Positions 25,749 to 36,579 are shown, numbered from the stretch's first letter. The stretch is 64,000 nucleotides of DNA from Cellulomonas taurus (GCF_012931845.1 NZ_CP051884.1:3100001-3164000); one strand, 5' to 3'. Program-made: numbers and translations. Notes: generated from the sequence alone by a model not told the origin.

Positions 25749-25786
25749 GGTGAACATACAACCCCGAAGCTGAACTCCAGGTGAAC
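25749..25786 (-). promoter_or_regulatory. PHO-box-like direct repeats upstream of the DUF47-pit operon
   Basis: On the minus strand GTTCACC (25786-25780), GTTCAGC (25775-25769) and GTTCACC (25755-25749). The first two are spaced exactly 11 bp, the period of PhoP-binding direct repeats known from Streptomyces; the third is 20 bp further. They end 55 bp before the DUF47 start. TGTATG between repeats two and three could serve as a -10. Phosphate-starvation control by PhoP is inferred. Confidence 0.65.
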
Positions 25787-25797
25787 GCATGGCGACA

Positions 25798-25995
25798 GCC
25801 AGGCGTCCTGGGCGCGCAATGTGACGGAGGTCCCGTCCTCGCTGTGAGCTACATCGCTCCCCGACGGGCGGGTCCGGGGGAAGTCCTAGAGCCGTGCGGG
25901 AGAAGGAGGCGACGCCGGACCGGGAAGCGCCTCTCGGCGCGTGGCCGCTCGAAGCGGCTGAAATTGGAGCCCGGGGCTTACCGCGGCCCGACGTC
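25798..25995 (-). ncRNA. Candidate structured small RNA (6S/Ms1-like in setting)
   Basis: The 392-bp gap between the DUF47 gene and the next gene has no credible ORF. The minus strand predicts an RNA starting near 25995: the first 12 nt (GACGTCGGGCCG) can pair without a break with 25911-25922 (CGGTCCGGCGTC), two of the pairs being G-U. These G-U pairs become A-C mismatches on the plus strand, which fixes the strand. The helix encloses two perfect hairpins, GCCGCT-TCG-AGCGGC and GCGCC-GAGA-GGCGC (GNRA loop). A CCCGTC/GACGGG stem and a final CCAGG-ACG-CCTGG hairpin (25798-25813) follow. A -10 TAAAAT sits 8 bp upstream. The 3' end is uncertain. Ms1-type RNAs are a possible match. Confidence 0.55.
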
Positions 25996-26002
25996 TGACT
26001 CC

Positions 26003-26031
26003 ATTTTACTCGCCGGGCCCGATCCGTCACC
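26003..26031 (-). promoter_or_regulatory. Promoter of the candidate small RNA
   Basis: Minus-strand -10 TAAAAT (26008-26003) with a weak -35 GGTGAC (26031-26026) and a 17-bp spacer. TAAAAT is very rare by chance at this GC content. The predicted start, 8 bases downstream, coincides with the first base of the closing helix. Confidence 0.5.
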
Positions 26032-26086
26032 CAGGGTGCCCGCCTGGACAGGGTGCGATCGATCACGCCGGCGCCGGCCGTCCGGG

Positions 26087-26734
26087 CTACTCCAGCAGCC
26101 CCGACCGCCACAGCCCCGCCGAGTGCTCCAGCTCCTCCGCGGTCCTCAGCAGCCCGTCGGCACCCCGGGTCAACCGGTCCGCGGCCTCCGCGTCGGCGAA
26201 GTCCAGGTGATCGGCGTCGAAGGCGGCGCCGGTGGCCAAGACCCGGCAGAACGCTCCGCCCCGCTCCAACGCCACGGCCAGGTCACCGGTGTAGACCCCG
26301 GACAGCACCGCGTCCAGCACCGTGCGCAGCTCGTCCGGTCCCGGCGGGCTGACCACCCCGGCCACCGCGTGCGGCACCTCGGCGGCGACCAGACCCAGCC
26401 GGTACCGCTCGGCGAGGGTCTGCGGGTCACGACGCACCCACTCGCGCAGCACGTACAGCCGCCACAGCGTGCCCGGCAGGGTGGTCGCCGGGCAGTCCGC
26501 CCACAACGCCGCGAGGGTGTCCAGACCCTCGGACTCCACCAGATGCACCAGCCGGTCCAACAGCGCCGGGTCGTCCTCGGCCTCGGCCCGACCGCCGTGC
26601 ACCAGTGCGACGGCCGTGGTGTGCGCCACGCGCGAGCGCAGCGCGGGGTCCAGGCCGCCGGGGATCTGATCGGCCTCCTGGGGGTCGAGCATGGCCGGGC
26701 GACGGAAACGGGGGCGGGGCTGGTCGTTGCTCAT
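26087..26734 (-). CDS. Conserved actinobacterial hypothetical protein
   Basis: 215-residue soluble protein from the ATG at 26734. It begins RPRFRRPAMLDPQEADQIPGGLDPALRSRVAHTTA and is otherwise helical, with LYVLREWVRRDPQTLAERY, GVYTGDLAVALERGGAFCRVLATGAAFDADH and a final LEHSAGLWRSGLLE. I recognise it as an actinobacterial family sometimes related to the Streptomyces morphological-differentiation protein AmfC, but I cannot confirm that assignment. No catalytic motif is visible. It lies upstream of the candidate small RNA, on the same strand, with about 90 bp between. Confidence 0.75.
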   Translation of the reverse strand: MSNDQPRPRFRRPAMLDPQEADQIPGGLDPALRSRVAHTTAVALVHGGRAEAEDDPALLDRLVHLVESEGLDTLAALWADCPATTLPGTLWRLYVLREWVRRDPQTLAERYRLGLVAAEVPHAVAGVVSPPGPDELRTVLDAVLSGVYTGDLAVALERGGAFCRVLATGAAFDADHLDFADAEAADRLTRGADGLLRTAEELEHSAGLWRSGLLE

Positions 26735-26931
26735 CGCCGTCGATTGTCCGCCCGGTCGACACGCCTGGCGAGCCCGCCCGACGGGCGACCGTCCCGTCCC
26801 GGCACTACCCTCCCGGAGGCGCGTTCCAGGTGCGGAACACGTCGACCTGGTCAAAGGTGGGTCTCGCCCTCGACCGGCGCCCAATGACGTGCACCGGCCG
26901 CGGGAGGCCCGCGTATCGGAAGGACGTCGTC

Positions 26932-28371
26932 ATGGCTGGCAGTACACCGACGCAGGGCAGACACCCCGCGCACAACAAGGCGATCGGACTCGCCGTCGCC
27001 GCCGCGGTCGGCGGATTCCTGTTCGGCTTCGACAGCTCCGTGATCAACGGCGCCGTGGATGCCATCCAGGGGCAGTTCGACCTCGGCGCCACGCTGACCG
27101 GCTTCGCGGTCGCCGTCGCCCTGCTGGGCTGTGCCGTCGGCGCCTGGGCCGGTGGCCGGCTCGCCGACCACTGGGGCCGCACCAAGGTGATGGTGCTGGG
27201 CTCGGTGCTGTTCTTCGTCTCCTCGATCCTGTCCGCGATCGCGTTCAGCGTCTGGGACCTGATCATCTGGCGGATCCTGGCCGGTGTCGGCATCGGTATC
27301 GCCTCGGTGATCGCCCCCGCCTACATCGCCGAGATCGCCCCGGCCGCCCTGCGCGGTCGCCTCGGTTCGCTGCAGCAGCTCGCGATCACGCTCGGTATCT
27401 TCGCCGCGCTGCTCTCCGACCAGCTGCTGGCCGAGTCCGCCGGTGGCGCCTCCGAGGTGCTGTGGCTGGGCTGGGAGGCATGGCGGTGGATGTTCCTGGT
27501 CGCCGTGGTCCCGGCCGCGATCTACGGCATCCTGGCGTTGCGCATCCCGGAATCGCCGCGCTACCTGGTCGCCAAGGGCCGCCACGACGAGGCGGTGGCC
27601 GTCCTGGAGCGCGTGCTCGGTGCCGACGAGGACCCGCGCGAGCGGGTCGCCTCCATCGAGCGGTCGATCCAGAAGGACAAGGAGAACGCCCAGAAGGCCA
27701 CGCTGCGTGGTCCGCGCTTCGGGCTGCTCCCGGTGGTGTGGACCGGCATCCTGCTGTCGGTCTTCCAGCAGTTCGTCGGGATCAACGTGATCTTCTACTA
27801 CTCCACCACGCTGTGGCAGGCGGTGGGCTTCGACGAGAGCCAGTCGTTCCTGGTCTCCACCATCACCTCGGTGACCAACGTCGCGGTGACCTTCATCGCC
27901 ATCGCCCTGATCGACAAGGTCGGCCGGCGGCCGATCCTGCTCACCGGTTCGGCCGGGATGACGATCTCCCTGGCGGTGATGGCCCTGGCCTTCACCCAGT
28001 CCTCCGGCTCCGGTGAGGACGTGTCCCTGCCCGGCGCCTGGGGCCCGATCGCCCTGGTCGCCGCGAACGCCTTCGTGGTCTTCTTCGGGGCCTCGTGGGG
28101 TCCGCTGGTGTGGGTCCTGCTCGGGGAGATGTTCCCGAACCGGATCCGCGCCGCCGCCCTGGGTGTGGCGGCCGCCGCGCAGTGGATCGCGAACTTCCTG
28201 ATCACGGTCACGTTCCCGCCGCTGCTCGACCAGTTCGGCGCGACCGGCCCGTACCTGATGTACGCGATCTTCGCCGGGCTGTCCTTCGTCTTCGTGCTCG
28301 GCAAGGTGCCGGAGACCAAGGGCGTCGAGCTGGAGGACATGGAAGACCTCCCCCCGGCCCGCCGGCGCTGA
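26932..28371 (+). CDS. MFS sugar porter (proton-coupled hexose/pentose uptake)
   Basis: 479-residue 12-helix transporter of the sugar porter family (XylE, GalP, GLUT). Family signatures are clear: FGFDSSVINGAVDAIQ in helix 1, GRLADHWGRTK between helices 2 and 3, RILAGVGIGIASVIAPAYIAE, the PESPRYLVAKGR motif after helix 6, QQFVGINVIFYYS in helix 7 and VPETKGVELEDME at the end. The ATG at 26932 fits the N-terminus of the family. No sugar enzyme or regulator is adjacent except the LacI gene at 29333, so the substrate is open. Confidence 0.92.
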   Translation: MAGSTPTQGRHPAHNKAIGLAVAAAVGGFLFGFDSSVINGAVDAIQGQFDLGATLTGFAVAVALLGCAVGAWAGGRLADHWGRTKVMVLGSVLFFVSSILSAIAFSVWDLIIWRILAGVGIGIASVIAPAYIAEIAPAALRGRLGSLQQLAITLGIFAALLSDQLLAESAGGASEVLWLGWEAWRWMFLVAVVPAAIYGILALRIPESPRYLVAKGRHDEAVAVLERVLGADEDPRERVASIERSIQKDKENAQKATLRGPRFGLLPVVWTGILLSVFQQFVGINVIFYYSTTLWQAVGFDESQSFLVSTITSVTNVAVTFIAIALIDKVGRRPILLTGSAGMTISLAVMALAFTQSSGSGEDVSLPGAWGPIALVAANAFVVFFGASWGPLVWVLLGEMFPNRIRAAALGVAAAAQWIANFLITVTFPPLLDQFGATGPYLMYAIFAGLSFVFVLGKVPETKGVELEDMEDLPPARRR

Positions 28372-28389
28372 CCCCTGGCTCCGCTCGAC

Positions 28390-28464
28390 CCGCGAGGTCG
28401 GCACTGCGGCCCGATGCCACGGCGAGTCCGCCGGTGCGTCGGGGCGCGAGTGCCGACCTCGCGG
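28390..28464. repeat. Long perfect inverted repeat after the sugar porter gene
   Basis: Arms of 16 bp match exactly (ccgcgaggtcggcact at 28390-28405 and its complement at 28449-28464). The 43-base interval can itself fold (ccga...tcgg, ggc-gagtcc-gcc), making one 75-nt hairpin. It starts 18 bp after the transporter stop, so it could act as a terminator, but it is larger than other terminators here and has no U-run. Confidence 0.7.
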
Positions 28465-28527
28465 CGTGCCTGGGTGTGGAACGCTGAGGGCCGCCCGGTC
28501 GTTCGACCCGGCGACGAAAGGATGACT

Positions 28528-29292
28528 GTGTCGCACTCCAGCGTGGTTGCCCAGGAGGTGTGGGCCGGATACGGCGGCGCCTCGGTCCTGACCGGCGTCG
28601 ACCTGAGCATCTCCCCCGGGGAGACGGTCGGGCTGATCGGTCGCTCCGGTGCCGGGAAGTCGACCCTGGTGCAGGTGCTGCTGGGCCTGAACAAGCCGAC
28701 GCACGGCCGCGCCACCTACGGCGGACGCCCGGTGTCACGGCTCTCCCGCAAGGAGAAGAAGGCGTTCCGGGCCACGGTCCGGGTGGTGCACCAGGAAGGG
28801 CTGTCCGGTGCCGACCCGCGGACCACCGTGGAGCGGCTGCTGCTGAACACCCTGAACGACGCGCGCAAGGCGGGTCTGGCGACCGGCCAGGAGCCGACCG
28901 ACGTCCTGGCCACGGTCGGGATGGAGCCCCGCTTCCTCTCCCGCACCCTGTCCTCGCTGTCCGGCGGCGAGCGGCAGCGGGTGGTGCTGGCGAACGCCCT
29001 GGCGACCCGGCCGGAGATCCTGATCCTGGACGAACCCGCCACCGCGCTGGACCCGGGGCTGCGGGACACCGTGACCGACCGGATCGCCGAGCTGACCGCC
29101 GCCGGGGTCGGGCTCCTGGTGGTGTCGCACGACCTGCGGATGGTGGACCGGCTGACCTCGGTGACCCATGTGCTCGCCGAGGGGAAGATCGTCGAGAGCG
29201 GCCCGGTGCGTCAGCTGATGTCGCACCCGCAGCACGAGGAGACCCGCGCACTGGCCGAGGCGCTGCCGGAGGCCATCGGCGGCCTGCGCTAG
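28528..29292 (+). CDS. Orphan ABC transporter ATP-binding protein (Dpp/Nik type)
   Basis: 254-residue ATPase resembling the DppF/NikE nucleotide-binding subunits of peptide and nickel importers: Walker A GRSGAGKST near residues 43-51, signature LSGGERQR, ILILDEPATALDPGLRD, switch VVSHDLRMV. The GTG at 28528 is preferred: AAAGG lies 6 bp before it, while the ATG at 28522 touches the AAAGG. No permease, binding protein or second ATPase is nearby, so it must serve a transporter encoded elsewhere or have a different job. It is bounded by a large inverted repeat upstream and a strong hairpin downstream. Confidence 0.85.
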   Translation: MSHSSVVAQEVWAGYGGASVLTGVDLSISPGETVGLIGRSGAGKSTLVQVLLGLNKPTHGRATYGGRPVSRLSRKEKKAFRATVRVVHQEGLSGADPRTTVERLLLNTLNDARKAGLATGQEPTDVLATVGMEPRFLSRTLSSLSGGERQRVVLANALATRPEILILDEPATALDPGLRDTVTDRIAELTAAGVGLLVVSHDLRMVDRLTSVTHVLAEGKIVESGPVRQLMSHPQHEETRALAEALPEAIGGLR

Positions 29293-29299
29293 GCGGATC

Positions 29300-29328
29300 C
29301 GGCCGACCACGGGGACCGCGGTCGGCCG
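29300..29328. terminator. Bidirectional terminator between convergent genes
   Basis: Perfect 9-bp arms cggccgacc/ggtcggccg with an 11-base loop, in the 40-bp space between the ends of the ABC ATPase gene (+) and the LacI gene (-). Confidence 0.75.
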
Positions 29329-29332
29329 ACCG

Positions 29333-30367
29333 TCAGCCGGTGACCGGCGGGGTCGACTCCCGGAGCACGACCTCGCCGTCCAGGACGACGGTGCGACCTG
29401 CCTCCCCGGCCAGCGCCAGGGTCACCGCCTCGGTGCCCGCCTCGTACAGCGGCAGGCGGACGCTGGTCAGGCTCGGCGTCACGTCGACGGCGCCCGGCAG
29501 ATCGTCGAAGCCCGCCAGCGCGACGTCGTCCGGCACCGAGAGCCCGGCCGCCCGCAACGCCGCCAGGGCCCCGAAGGCCAGCTGGTCGGTCACCGCGAAC
29601 ACCAGCGGGCGCCCGGGTGCCCCGGTCAGGAGCCCGGAGTCGATCAGCTCCGCCATCGCCGTCTGCCCGGCCTCGCGGCTCACCTCCGGCAGGTGCGGGG
29701 CCGCGAGCACCTCGCCGCCCAGCATCGTCACCGCCTCGGAGAACCCGGCCAGCCGCTCGGCACCACGGCCCGGCCGGTCCGGACCGCCCAGCACCACGTA
29801 CCGGCGGTAGCCCAGCGCGTGCATCTCCATGCCGAGCCGCAAGGCCGTGCGCCGGTCGGCGACGTCCACCCCACTGGTGCCCGGCATCATCGACCCGATC
29901 AGCGCCACCGAGCCGCCCGCGACCAGATACGACTCGATCGCGTGCATCGCCGCCAGATCCGCGTCCACCCGCCCGGTCGCTCCCCCGACCATCACCATGG
30001 CGCGCACCCGCTGCCGCGCCAGCGCCTCGATGACGCTCGCCTCTCGGCCCGGCACCTCCCGGGTGCTGGCCAGCGTGACGCTCAGGCCCGCCTGGTCGGC
30101 GGCGGCACTCACCCCGGAGGTGATCGCGCCGAGCAGCGGGTCGGACACGTCCGGGACCACCAGTCCGATGGCGCTCGTGCGCCCCCGCGCCATCGCCTGG
30201 GCCACCCCGTCGGGTGCGTACCGCAGCTTCTCTGCCGCCGCCCGGACCCGACGGGCCAGTTCTGGACCCACCGTCCGAGTAGCGCTGCCGTTCAGCGCAC
30301 GGGAAGCGGTCGCCAGTGAGACACCGGCTTCCTGCGCCACATCGCTCAGGGTCACGGGGCGGGCCAT
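29333..30367 (-). CDS. LacI-family transcriptional repressor
   Basis: 344 residues: N-terminal LacI HTH with hinge (TLSDVAQEAGVSLATASRAL at residues 5-24, YAPDGVAQAMARGRTSAIGLVVPD) and a C-terminal sugar-binding-protein-like effector domain (GSMMPGTSGVDVADRR, ALGYRRYVVLGGPDRP, VFAVTDQLAFGALAAL, LAGFDDLPGAVDVTPSLTSVRLPLYE). The ATG at 30367 gives the standard N-terminus; upstream extension is not family-like. Target genes are unknown. The nearest sugar transporter (26932) is a candidate, although it is not divergent. Confidence 0.9.
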   Translation of the reverse strand: MARPVTLSDVAQEAGVSLATASRALNGSATRTVGPELARRVRAAAEKLRYAPDGVAQAMARGRTSAIGLVVPDVSDPLLGAITSGVSAAADQAGLSVTLASTREVPGREASVIEALARQRVRAMVMVGGATGRVDADLAAMHAIESYLVAGGSVALIGSMMPGTSGVDVADRRTALRLGMEMHALGYRRYVVLGGPDRPGRGAERLAGFSEAVTMLGGEVLAAPHLPEVSREAGQTAMAELIDSGLLTGAPGRPLVFAVTDQLAFGALAALRAAGLSVPDDVALAGFDDLPGAVDVTPSLTSVRLPLYEAGTEAVTLALAGEAGRTVVLDGEVVLRESTPPVTG

Positions 30368-30475
30368 TCTGAGACGGTAGGCGGTTTCCCGCGCGAGAGA
30401 CAGCCGAACTCGGGGTGTCAGCACCCGGATGAGTCGCCAGTCACATCGGTAGCAGCCGCCCGCAGCGGACAGGAC

Positions 30476-30509
30476 AGAGGCCCGGCACACCGTCGTGTAC
30501 CGGGCCTCT
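30476..30509 (-). terminator. Terminator downstream of clpC
   Basis: Inverted repeat agaggcccgg/ccgggcctct with 10-bp perfect arms and further cacac/gtgta pairing inside. It lies 18 bp past the clpC stop on the minus strand. Confidence 0.75.
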
Positions 30510-30526
30510 GGTCGTGCGCTGGTGCC

Positions 30527-33109
<2,583 letters not shown>

Positions 33110-33244
33110 GTGCACTCCTCACGAGCGGCGTCCCCGCTATGTCGGACAGGTGCCCGGACACGGCGGGGGCTGGCGTTGTTCGATGCTAACGGCGGGGGTG
33201 GCCCGAGGCGTCCCGTGTTCGCCGCTGGCGTGATGAACCCCGCC

Positions 33245-33514
33245 TCACTCCGCGTCGAGGTCCCGCGCCAGCATCGCCACCAGCTCGTCCAGCACCGCGT
33301 CCGCCCCCTCGGCCTCCGAGCTCAGCTCGACCGTCTCACCGTGCTGCACCCCCAGGCCCATCACCATCAGCAGGCTGGCGGCGTCCACCGGGGTGCCGCC
33401 TTGCTTGGCGATCGTGACCGGGACCGCGTGCGCCTGGACCGCCCGGGCGAACAGCGAGGCGGGACGGGCATGCAGCCCCACGGCGGAGGCAACGGTGACC
33501 TGACGGGTCGGCAC
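33245..33514 (-). CDS. ptsH: HPr phosphocarrier protein of the PTS
   Basis: 89-residue general phosphotransferase carrier passing phosphate from enzyme I to sugar-specific EIIA. The active site VGLHARPAS places the phosphorylated histidine at residue 16. GGTPVDAASLLMVMGLGVQHG matches the second conserved region. The GTG at 33514 has GGAAGGA 8 bp upstream. Enzyme I is not in this window. HPr here would serve the fructose EIIA/EIIBC at 38105-40056. It is monocistronic, transcribed away from nrdD. Confidence 0.9.
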   Translation of the reverse strand: MPTRQVTVASAVGLHARPASLFARAVQAHAVPVTIAKQGGTPVDAASLLMVMGLGVQHGETVELSSEAEGADAVLDELVAMLARDLDAE

Positions 33515-33632
33515 GATGGTGGTCCTTCCGGGTTGTCGACACTGACTGGTCGGAGTCTGCCCGATCCGACACGCCGCCGCCCGGAACGACCTTGCCGCAC
33601 CGTGATCGGTCACCGGGACCAAGGTCCCCGCG

Positions 33633-33682
33633 TGTCCCCCATGTTGTGCCGCCAGTCTTACCCGGCCACAACATCTAGTAGT
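33633..33682 (+). promoter_or_regulatory. NrdR-box-like sites upstream of nrdD
   Basis: Two candidate boxes: CACAACATCTAGTAGT (33667-33682) resembling the actinobacterial NrdR pattern with central ATCTAGT, and a partial ccccatgttgtg (about 33637-33648) about three helical turns upstream. They end 14 bp before the nrdD start. NrdR normally represses nrd genes when dATP is plentiful. The second box is weak. Confidence 0.5.
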
Positions 33683-33695
33683 AGGGATCACCGCC

Positions 33696-35888
33696 ATGCT
33701 CTCCGACCGCCTCGGCACCGACACACTCATGGTGCGGAAGCGCGACGGTCGCACCCTGCCGTACGACAGCACCCGGATCGCCGCGGCGCTGCGCAAGGCC
33801 TTCGTCGAGGTCTACGGCGAGGTCTCTCCGCTGCACGAGCTGATGCTGACCGACCTGGTCGAGCAGGCGCACGCGGAACTCGCCGCCCGGTTCAGCGGCG
33901 AGGTGAAGATCTACGAGATCCAGAACGTCGTCGAGCACATCCTGTTGGAGTCGCACGAGTACGCGGTGGCCCAGGCGTACATCGACTACCGGGTGCAGCG
34001 GGACGTGGCCCGCAGCCGGGCGCTGGACGTCAATCACTCGGTGGGCCAGTTGATCGGCAAGGACCAGTCGGTCGTCAACGAGAACGCCAACAAGGACAGC
34101 GACGTCTTCAACACCCAGCGCGATCTGACCGCGGGGGCGGTGGGCAAGGCGATCGGGCTGCGGATGCTCCCGGACCACGTCGCCAACGCCCACGCGAAGG
34201 GCGACATCCACTATCACGACCTGGATTACCACCCCTATGCGCCGATGACGAACTGCTGTCTGATCGACTTCCGGACGATGCTGGCGGAGGGCTTCCGGAT
34301 CGGGAACGCGCAGGTCGACCCGCCGCGGTCGATCCAGACCGCGACCGCGCAGATCTCGCAGATCATCGCGAACGTCTCCTCCAGCCAGTACGGCGGCTGC
34401 TCGGTGAACCGGATCGACGAGCTGCTGGCCCCCTACGCCGAGCGGAACTTCGCCAAGCACCTGGCGGACGCCGAGCGCTGGATCGACGGCGAGGAGCGCC
34501 GCGAGGAGTACGCCCGGGAGAAGACCAGCAAGGACATCTACGACGCGATGCAGTCGCTGGAGTACGAGATCAACACCCTGTTCACCTCGAACGGGCAGAC
34601 ACCGTTCACGTCGGTGGGCTTCGGGCTGGGCACCGGGTGGTTCGAACGGGAGATCCAGCGGGCGATCCTGGACATCCGCATCCTGGGTCTGGGCAAGGAG
34701 CGCCGGACCGCGATCTTCCCGAAGCTGATCTTCACCCTGCGCCGTGGCACCAATCTGGACGTCGAGGACCCGAACTACGACATCAAGCAGCTCGCGGTGG
34801 AATGCGCCACCAAGCGGATGTACCCGGACATCCTCAGCTACGACAAGATCGTCGAGATCACCGGGTCGTTCAAGGTGCCGATGGGCTGCCGGTCGTTCCT
34901 GCAGGGGTGGACGAACGCCGCGGGCGAGGACGTGGTCGAGGGCCGGATGAACCTGGGCGTGGTCACGTTGAACATCCCCCGGATCGCGCTGGAGACCCGC
35001 GGTGACCGGGACGCGTTCTGGACGCTGCTGGAGCAGCGGCTGGAGACGGTGCACGACGCGCTGCTGTACCGGGTCGAGCGGTGCACGGAGGCGGTGCCGG
35101 AGAACGCACCGATCCTGTACGTGCACGGCGCCTTCGGTGAGCGGCTCTCCCCCGGCGACGACGTGGACACCCTGTTCCGGGACGGTCGGGCGACGGTGTC
35201 GCTCGGCTACATCGGGCTTTACGAGGCGGCGGCGGCGTTCTTCGGCGGGGCGTGGGAGTCCGACCCGGAGGCCAAGGAGTTCACGCTGGACATCCTGCGG
35301 ACGCTGCACCGGCACGCGAAGGACTGGACCGCGCGGCACGGCTACCAGTTCAGCGTGTACTCCACGCCGTCGGAGTCGCTGACCGACCGGTTCTGCCGGC
35401 TGGACACCAAGAAGTTCGGGTCGGTGCCGGACATCACCGATAAGGACTACTACACCAACTCCTTCCACTACGACGTGCGCAAGTCGCCCACCCCGTTCGA
35501 GAAGCTCGACTTCGAGGCCGACTACCCGCAGTACGCCTCCGGCGGGTTCATCCACTACTGCGAGTACCCGGTGCTGCAGCAGAACCCGAAGGCGCTGGAA
35601 GCCGTGTGGGACTACGCCTACGACCGGGTCGGCTACCTGGGCACGAACACCCCGATCGACCACTGCCTGGCCTGCGACTTCTCCGGCGACTTCACCCCGA
35701 CCGAGCGTGGATTCGCCTGCCCGTCCTGCGGCAACACCGACCCGCGCACCTGTGACGTGGTCAAGCGCACCTGCGGCTACCTCGGCAACCCGCAACAGCG
35801 TCCGATGGTGCACGGCCGGCACGTGGAGATCTCCTCCCGGGTGAAGCACATGACCGGCAGCACCGGGTCGGTCCCCGCCGAGGCATGA
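33696..35888 (+). CDS. nrdD: Anaerobic ribonucleoside-triphosphate reductase NrdD
   Basis: 730-residue class III reductase making dNTPs without oxygen. N-terminal ATP-cone (VRKRDGRTLPYDSTRIAAAL, from residue 13) for allosteric control, a ten-stranded barrel in the centre, a C-terminal four-cysteine zinc site (CLAC, CPSC and CDVV flanks) and the glycyl-radical motif RTCGY with Gly694 as the radical site. It starts with an ATG behind NrdR-like boxes. Overlap of 4 bp with nrdG, its activase, confirms the unit. Presence indicates growth or survival without oxygen. Confidence 0.95.
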   Translation: MLSDRLGTDTLMVRKRDGRTLPYDSTRIAAALRKAFVEVYGEVSPLHELMLTDLVEQAHAELAARFSGEVKIYEIQNVVEHILLESHEYAVAQAYIDYRVQRDVARSRALDVNHSVGQLIGKDQSVVNENANKDSDVFNTQRDLTAGAVGKAIGLRMLPDHVANAHAKGDIHYHDLDYHPYAPMTNCCLIDFRTMLAEGFRIGNAQVDPPRSIQTATAQISQIIANVSSSQYGGCSVNRIDELLAPYAERNFAKHLADAERWIDGEERREEYAREKTSKDIYDAMQSLEYEINTLFTSNGQTPFTSVGFGLGTGWFEREIQRAILDIRILGLGKERRTAIFPKLIFTLRRGTNLDVEDPNYDIKQLAVECATKRMYPDILSYDKIVEITGSFKVPMGCRSFLQGWTNAAGEDVVEGRMNLGVVTLNIPRIALETRGDRDAFWTLLEQRLETVHDALLYRVERCTEAVPENAPILYVHGAFGERLSPGDDVDTLFRDGRATVSLGYIGLYEAAAAFFGGAWESDPEAKEFTLDILRTLHRHAKDWTARHGYQFSVYSTPSESLTDRFCRLDTKKFGSVPDITDKDYYTNSFHYDVRKSPTPFEKLDFEADYPQYASGGFIHYCEYPVLQQNPKALEAVWDYAYDRVGYLGTNTPIDHCLACDFSGDFTPTERGFACPSCGNTDPRTCDVVKRTCGYLGNPQQRPMVHGRHVEISSRVKHMTGSTGSVPAEA

Positions 35889-36487
35889 CCCGCGACCCGC
35901 GCCCCGACTGGACCGCCGACCGGCTCAGTCAGTGCCGAGTGGCCGACTACAAGCCCTTCGTGATGGTCGACGGCGAGGGGGTGCGCTGCTCGCTGTACGT
36001 GAGCGGCTGCCCCTTCGCCTGCGACGGCTGTTTCAACCGGGCCGCGTGGAGCTTCCGTTACGGCACGCCCTACGACGACGACCTCGCCGACCGGATCGCC
36101 GCCGACCTCCGCCACCCGGCGGTCCAGGGCCTGTCCCTGCTCGGTGGCGAGCCCTTCCTCAACACCCAGGTCTGCCTGGACGTGGTGCAGCGACTGCGTG
36201 CCGAGCACGGCCACCGCAAGGACGTGTGGTGCTGGACCGGGTACACCCTGGAGGAACTGCTCGCCGACGACGCCGACAAGCGTGCGTTGCTGGCCGAGAT
36301 CGACGTGCTGGTGGACGGGCGGTTCGAGTTGGCGCAGAGGGACCTGACCCTGGCGTTCCGGGGCAGCCGGAACCAGCGGGTGCTGGACGTGCCCGCGTCG
36401 TTGGCGGCCGGACGGGCGGTGGAGTGGCGCGGCGCCCTGCGGACGGCCGGTGCGGCGGAACAGGTGGATCGCCGGATGCTGATCTGA
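35885..36487 (+). CDS. nrdG: Anaerobic NrdD-activating radical SAM protein NrdG
   Basis: 200-residue radical SAM enzyme that makes the glycyl radical on NrdD. The cluster motif CPFACDGC gives Cys42, Cys46 and Cys49 (Cx3Cx2C), followed by SLLGGEPFLNTQ, the glycine-rich SAM-binding turn, and VWCWTGYTLEELL. Length is slightly above the E. coli enzyme because of a short N-terminal extension. It shares an ATGA overlap with nrdD. Confidence 0.95.
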   Translation: MTRDPRPDWTADRLSQCRVADYKPFVMVDGEGVRCSLYVSGCPFACDGCFNRAAWSFRYGTPYDDDLADRIAADLRHPAVQGLSLLGGEPFLNTQVCLDVVQRLRAEHGHRKDVWCWTGYTLEELLADDADKRALLAEIDVLVDGRFELAQRDLTLAFRGSRNQRVLDVPASLAAGRAVEWRGALRTAGAAEQVDRRMLI

Positions 36488-36579
36488 GCCCGGCGTCCAC
36501 TCAGCCGGGTGCAGCCGGGTTCGACCGCGTTCACCCAGAGCGGGCGGAACCCGCACCCACCCCCGCGCGTTGACCGCGC

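Noticed and set aside
25734..26111. 125-residue minus-strand ORF in the gap before the phosphate operon
   Set aside because: Random-looking composition, no ribosome-binding site, and it runs across the candidate RNA, PHO-like repeats and the end of the next gene.
29300..29328. Operator of the LacI regulator
   Set aside because: The palindrome lies at the 3' ends of two convergent genes, so it fits a terminator better.
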